Positions 58,521 to 64,000 of a stretch of DNA of 64,000 bases are shown piece after piece. Position numbers and translations under genes: made by a program. A model generated the notes under the pieces. It saw nothing but the letters and a program-made list of their open reading frames with translations. It searched no databases and was not told the origin of the DNA. Source of the stretch: Artemia franciscana (Eukaryota; Arthropoda; Branchiopoda; Anostraca; Artemiidae); NCBI RefSeq assembly GCF_032884065.1, contig NC_088867.1:46884185-46948184 (forward strand), written 5' to 3'. The first letter of the stretch is position 1. Each line of letters begins with the position of its first letter.

Positions 58521-61500
58521 ATGATCTGTGAAATTATTTTAGGGCTAATAATAATTTTCTTAGTTCGAATTACCATATTACCAGCTCCTAAGCCGATTCT
58601 TCACGTTTATAGAAAGCCTGGAAGACTTTATTATGTCAAGGTTGTAGTGTTTTATCTACTTGTCAAGCTACGAAGGGTAAGTTTGTTTACTTATTGTTAT
58701 AATTAGCTAGTGGATTGTATAATATTTTTAACGGAGTAATAGCTAGAGACATAGATTATTGAATACATAGGTGTAACTGTCGTTTTTTAAGATGAGTATA
58801 CCTTACAATTGTGACTGAAATGATGCACTATGTTTAGATGGATTTGTACCAATTCGTCACATAATTCACCGGCTTATGAGAAGGACCATAACGTATAACA
58901 ATAATAACGATTAGGATCTGTGTTTAACCCATTGTACAAAACACTTTTAAAGATTTGAGAAAAACACCATAAAAGAAAGAACGAAAAAAATATACGAAAT
59001 GCTTAACGTCATGTTGCCGTCAAGAATGTGTACAGCAAGGGTTATTGTTAATTACCCTTTTTGAGGAAAGGAGGAAGAGGTTCAGCTATGGAAGTCTTTT
59101 CATAGCCATTATGTAACAGCAGTTATATATTTTAGATACTTTCAGACATTCCTGGTGACCTGGAGTCCTCGTTCTCCCCCCAACAAAAAAAAGAAAACTT
59201 TCATGGCTACGTTAAAGTTCACAGAAACCCATATAAAGTTTTCAGAAGGATATATTTAATCTAAATGTGTGGCCTGAAACCGTCTTTTTAATTCTAAATA
59301 AAAGCTCCCATGTTTTTCATGTAATCCCAGGTCTTCATCTGACCAAAAAAATAATTCACCAATAGTTTATCACCAGGGGATATTTTCTGTCGTCATTCCA
59401 CACACATAAGAACAAGGGACCCCCACCATTCTTCGGAAGTTAATATTTAACTTGTGAAACATAATTTCTGAGAATTTTATCAAAGCATTATTGCTGAGGT
59501 TTCAAACAAGAGATTAGACAAGGAGTTGTCCACCAATCAGTGCAGCTGGGACGGAAAAGTTCCTAAGCCATCCAGGAGACCAGTAATTGTCCTGAATCAC
59601 TACTAATAGTAATACAACAAGCAAATCGATTCAGCGACAAGACGCCTGACGCCAACACAGCCCCTCACACTCATCCTCTATCTCAACTTATTCAAAGCTT
59701 TGCTCTTTACCCTCTCCCGTAAAGTTCCAAGTGTCTTTATATCTTTCCCTTTTACCTTTTGCCATTCTGTGGGGGACAACCACCTTTTTATTTGCGTAAC
59801 GTTCGACATCCTTCATCCATGAAACCTGGCCTAGCCATCTTAATTCAATTTTATTAATCCCACGCTGAGAAAACGCCATCTTCAGATTAAAAGGCTTGAA
59901 ATAGAAATGGTAATTGAAGCCATTGCAGAAATCGGGAATTCAGAATCATCTCACTAGAATCCGAAGAACAGATCCCACAATTTCCCAAAAATATCAGATG
60001 GTGGAAGAAACAAGAAGGCATCTAATAGAAGAATGTCCAGCTGGGTCAGATACCACCAGCAGAAATCTCGTAAGTTGGATGTTAAGCTGGAAGATGCTGT
60101 TGTGGAGGGTAAAGTCCAACGACAACTGGCAACGTATGTGATGAGGATTAGAAAAAATTTCTGTTTTTTCTTTTGATATTGAAGTAATGAGTATGTGGCC
60201 TGAACTTTGGTTCTATTGGTGAGTCGACTCGTGTTAATAATCATTATAGCCTTCTTAAGCTTTCTTTCACTATAATCCTATAAGTGGAGTTGAGCCTTAT
60301 TGTTTGAAATACGCTCAGTCGATGTAATCTCTGAGAATATCTTTAGACAATTCTACGCCTTTTGAAGACATAAAAAAAAATAAAACCTGACTTTTGTCAA
60401 TAAAACACATTCTGTTATTTTGTGTTAAGATTCATTATTTGTAAAGAATGTTCTTATAAATGTATGAAGTTAAATGCTAACGAAAACAGTTTTCCTTGAA
60501 ACCTGCAAAGAAAATTGAATGGACTTGATAGATTTGGGTTTCCTAATAGCTGATGATTTCGGGAGACTCGTAAGTGACATGTAAATAAAATTAGGTTTCT
60601 TTTTGCTGTTGTATTAAGTAGAAGAGTTTTCTTTGTTGTAGTGGCAGGATGCCCGAACGAAGAAAACAGGAGAGAAGCCTGATACACTTCAAGCAGGATA
60701 TGGTGCCACATGTGTGAACAATTTAGACGAGCTTGAAGTGCCACAGAAACTTGCTGACCACCCAAAAGTAAGATGGAGCATTTTGTCCGAATAAGGATTT
60801 TCTTTTTCAATGTAGCATAAACAGAATTCATTCTGGGCTTTGTTATTTTGAAATTTCGTAATTATTTTAATATCATCATGATCACATTCAAAAATGAATT
60901 TTAATGTTACAATAATACTGGTATTACAGCAAAACAAAAGAAAGGTTTTGAGTGTCTTTTATGTTTCATTTCTGTGCCGTCTCCCTCCCATAAAAAGTAT
61001 CTCAAGATTGGTCTCAAGTTTTTCTATATTTTCGTATATTTGCCATATAATTTCCCTCTTTTTGGGCCGAATTCTTGTTTTAAGAAAATATTGGCCCGGA
61101 GATATATGTGGTCCATACTAAATAAATTGTTAATACTGAAAATTGTTTTTTAATTTTCATTTAACTGAGTTGACTTATTTTAAGCTTCGTTAAATTATGT
61201 ACAGTGGGTATAGGTACGCTTCCCCTATTATGGAGGAGGCTCAGTGAGTCTTCCTTTGGGGTTGGGGGCTGATGCCTCAAAAAATGCTTTTAAAGCACAC
61301 ATTTTAATCTTCTTTGCGACTTGAGATGAGCATAGATGTGGGGAAGGGGGATTACCTCGCCCCTAATATCCCTTCTCTTTGAGGAATATCTTTGGACTAA
61401 GCCTCTGATGTGGGTGCTGCGGGGTGAAAACTTCCCTTTTATTGCATAAATATATTAGGAGTGAAATAAAAGTTATTCATTTGCTTACCTACAGAGATGG

Positions 61501-63566
61501 GATCGAGATGGGTAAATTTCCTGAGAAGAAAACATATGTTATTAATATATTTTAGGTAAATGAAAGCATTTTTATATAAAGAAATTTTTAAAACCAAGGA
61601 ACTTAGACTAACTATGCTCAAAATTGAGAATATTTATCTCTATCTTTCTTAATTCAGTCCTATGGAAAATAGGAGAAATATTAGGGATTTTGAGATTGAA
61701 TGTACTGATTTTTTGGGAATAGACAAAAATACCTGTGCAATTTAATTATGGGAATGGAAAAATTACAGGGAAACAAAGGTTTAAGAAAAAATTCTTTCCT
61801 CAGAACAGTATAATGTTTTTTCTCTATTTTGTCATTATATTGCCCCTTTTGTACATTTTATTCTCCTAGCGGGGGAGGGGGTGAATCCTCCATCTCCGAA
61901 CCAGTGATTCGTCCTTTGGGGGTGGGGGACTGATGGCTCAAAATGTTTTTAAAGCAAACATTTTTATCTTTGGTGAGACTTGAGATGAGTATAGATGTGG
62001 GGAAGGAGGATTAACTCGCTCCTAATATCCATTTTTTAGGAATATCTTTGGATTAAGTCTCTGATATGGGCGCTACGGGTTGAAAACTTCCCTTTTATTG
62101 CATAAGCACATTAGGAGTGAAATAAGTTATTCATTTGCTTACCTACAGAGAAGGGATCGGTATGGGTAAATATCCTGAAAAAAAATATGTGTTATTAATA
62201 TATTTTATATAAATAAATTTTAAAACTTATTTAGTTAGTCCAAATTGAGAATATTGATCTCTATCGTTTGTAATTCAGTTCTATGGAACATAGAGGAAGT
62301 ATTAGGGATTTTGAGATCGAATGTACTGATTTTTCAGGAACAGACAAAAATCCTATGCAATTTAATTATGGCAATGCAAAAATTACCAGGGAAACAAAGG
62401 TTTAAGAAAAAATTCTTTCCTCAGAACAGTATCATATTTTTCTCTATTTTGTCAATATATTGCCCCTTTTGTACATTTTATTCTTCTGGCGAGGGAGGGG
62501 GTGACTCCTCCCTGTCTCCCCTTGTGAACGCCCTTGCCAGGGTAATATATTTTTTTTCACTAATGTTCTTCAGATCATCACCAGCATACCGCTTATAGTG
62601 TTAGTGTTTTCAGCTTTTTATGTTATTGAGCATATTTGACTACATGGAAAATAAAATTCCATGAACCTAATAATACATTTTCAACAGAGCAACGCAAAAC
62701 AAACAAAGTTAAAATAAAATGACCTAGTAATATCTATTATGCCTTGTGAGTAATAAATATTTTTGAAGTAAAACGCTTCAGGCCACTACGCAGGAAAGGG
62801 TACTATTATCCTTATCCTCAAGCCATTTTCCAGGGGTTTTTGATCCTCCTCCCCTGGGGATTTTGTCCGACTCGTAAAAACGTAACAAAAATTAAAATAA
62901 ACAAATTTTTAATGCGTCAAAAAAAATTGTAAAACCCGTCCCCGAAAAAATGTTTTTACCTACCCCCCCCCCATCCCGAGATAAATCCTGAATATGGTCC
63001 TATTTGTCCCCCCCTCCTCATCTAAAGTTTCGAGATTTATTTAATTAGCCGAATAATTTCTTTTAATTCTCCTATGCTTCACCTTTTTTATGCTGCTTCA
63101 AATAAGCTCCCCCCCCCCCCTACCATGTTGGCTCCCTTCAATTATATCCCAGCCTGTAATTTCAAATGCTTCAGTCAATAATTTGTTTTATTCGGTCTCA
63201 TGTTTTAATTTTTCTGTGTTGTTGCATGATTTTTTCTGTATGCTGGGTGATGGGTACAACCATAAGTTTTCCTTTTGGTTCCCCTTTTTTTCTGAAAAAA
63301 AAAATTGGAAAACTCAAAACGGAGCTTAACTCTATTTCTGTTATTTATTGTTGTTTATGCATGAATAGGCCTATGTCTTGTTGCTCTGGGTTTTAATTTT
63401 TGAAAGTAAAGCTGCAGTTTCCTTCAAGGCTTTCAATATTTCTTTTTTCTATTTTTAGGCTATAGATGCGGTATTTTTTCAACTTGCTAATCAATCCGGC
63501 CAATACCTAGTTGCTGCAACCGCAAGAAGACCTCACAAAATTATTAATGGATTTATTTACCTCGCA
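58521..63566 (+). CDS. Membrane-anchored conserved protein, 5' part of gene (runs off window)
   Basis: Three exons join in phase 0: 58521-58676, 60642-60767 and 63459-63566, each with a good donor and acceptor. The 130 residues start with a hydrophobic segment (residues 2-20), then RKPGRLYYVKVVVFYLLVKL, WQDARTKKTGEKPDTLQAGY, LDELEVPQKLADHPKAIDAV and FFQLANQSGQYLVAATARRP, ending GFIYLA. A possible fourth exon at 63705-63749 (IDEIGLSVRYHLSVS) is also phase 0. The layout resembles the start of large arthropod proteins often named phosphoenolpyruvate synthase-like or rifampicin phosphotransferase-like, but I recall this only loosely and no catalytic part is present. Function is unknown. A single N-terminal anchor suggests an ER or other endomembrane location. 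Confidence 0.75.
59630..59880 (-). mobile_element. RTE-like LINE C-terminal fragment
   Basis: On the minus strand INKIELRWLGQVSWMKDVER and KGKRERYKDTW match the end block of RTE proteins (RLRWLGHVLRM ... RPKTTW). It is a short relic within the first intron of the gene at 58521. Confidence 0.6.
59914..60180 (+). other. Possible LINE C-terminal relic
   Basis: A frame with RRTDPTISQKYQMVEETRRH and LIEECPAGSD, then in another frame LKLEDAVVEGKVQRQLATYV. The H-x5-C-P pattern is like the zinc-binding tails of some LINE proteins. Not certain. Confidence 0.3.
61238..62520. repeat. Tandem duplication, unit ~640-660 bp
   Basis: The first copy is about 61238-61895 and the second about 61905-62520, in the same orientation and nearly collinear. 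Examples are TAGATGTGGGGAAGG, GAAAACTTCCCTTTTATTGC, GGAAACAAAGGTTTAAGAAA and TTGCCCCTTTTGTACATTTT in both. It lies in the intron between 60767 and 63459. No protein is encoded. Confidence 0.85.
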
Positions 63567-63704
63567 GTAAGTATCAATATCAATCGGTAAACCTTTAAAA
63601 CGGGTAAATCTCTGCCCATTTTGTTTCTTTTCAATTGCTTCGTTTATTAGATACAAAGGTAGTATACCTATTGGATAATTTACTTAATATCTGGGCTGTT
63701 TCAG

Positions 63705-63749
63705 ATTGACGAAATAGGCCTGTCAGTCAGGTATCATCTTTCTGTATCT
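63705..63749 (+). CDS. Possible fourth exon of the gene starting at 58521
   Basis: TTTCAG precedes it and GTAAGTAAA follows. The 45 bases are open in phase 0 with the previous exon and read IDEIGLSVRYHLSVS. A 15-residue exon is small and the reading could be chance. Nothing further is seen to the end of the window. Confidence 0.35.
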
Positions 63750-64000
63750 GTAAGTAAACTGTTGATCTGATAAACAACAGCCAAATCTAACCTTAAGAAA
63801 AAAAAATATTCCAATGAAAAGTACATTTTTGAGGTGATTATTAATATCGGTTGTTGTTAAACAACCTACGGGTTAATTATTGTATATCCGATCGTTTCCC
63901 TGACCGATGCTTCAATGGCATAGCAGCGTAAGGGGAGTTCGTCATACTCAGGGTTGTCACTCCTAGTGATCTATCACTATTTTTATTGATTTTGTATATT

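Noticed and set aside
60454-60831. 125-codon minus-strand frame
   Set aside because: Antisense shadow of the well-supported exon 60642-60767.
62245-62598. 117-codon plus-strand frame
   Set aside because: Lies in the tandem duplication; the first copy does not keep the same frame.

Overview
The window is animal nuclear DNA, AT-rich, with long introns and many retrotransposon remains. The ribosomal protein and WD-repeat genes look arthropod-like. A crustacean is my best guess and a brine-shrimp-like branchiopod is possible, but nothing in the sequence fixes the species. I see no bacterial-style operons, viral or LTR elements, CRISPR arrays, rRNA or whole tRNA genes.

Four host genes can be supported. 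(1) A complete six-exon DCAF7/WDR68 gene runs on the minus strand from 33650 down to 14993. All splice phases agree and the joined product is 342 residues, the length of human DCAF7. (2) RpS25 (119 aa) lies at 43889-44248, with its ATG directly after a splice acceptor. (3) A complete intronless CRY-DASH photolyase/cryptochrome (512 aa) lies at 50557-52095, with a TTACGTAA (D-box type) palindrome about 100 bp upstream and AATAAA just downstream. (4) The 5' part of a membrane-anchored conserved protein starts at 58521 and runs off the right edge.

Layout: 1-470 is a dispersed GTGGAAAATTCCC-rich repeat. 581-4380 is a minus-strand LINE with a CCHC-knuckle ORF1 and an endonuclease/RT ORF2. 5431-12015 is a plus-strand CR1-like LINE with a PHD-finger ORF1, split by an RTE-type LINE (8628-11179) whose 5-bp target duplication can be read. 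A second CR1 3' piece follows. 13289-13626 is a tRNA-derived SINE with a perfect 12-bp target duplication. 14993-33650 is DCAF7, whose introns hold a roughly 390-bp satellite with a 1.3-kb higher-order period, a minisatellite, RTE and CR1 fragments, and a foldback element. 34241-38700 holds a second foldback copy and a minus-strand LINE interrupted by a noncoding repeat. 41150-43110 is a degenerate satellite that reverses orientation around poly-T. 45890-47110 and 53285-54905 are further copies of the palindrome-bearing repeat family. 55500-56415 is a decayed pogo/Tigger-like transposase. 61238-62520 is a 650-bp tandem duplication inside an intron.

The genes do not form an evident pathway. 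The main points of interest are the intronless CRY-DASH with its D-box-like site, a repeat family whose hairpin arms differ between copies but still pair within each copy, and a 10-kb block (about 28.6-38.7 kb) almost without CpG except around the DCAF7 start.
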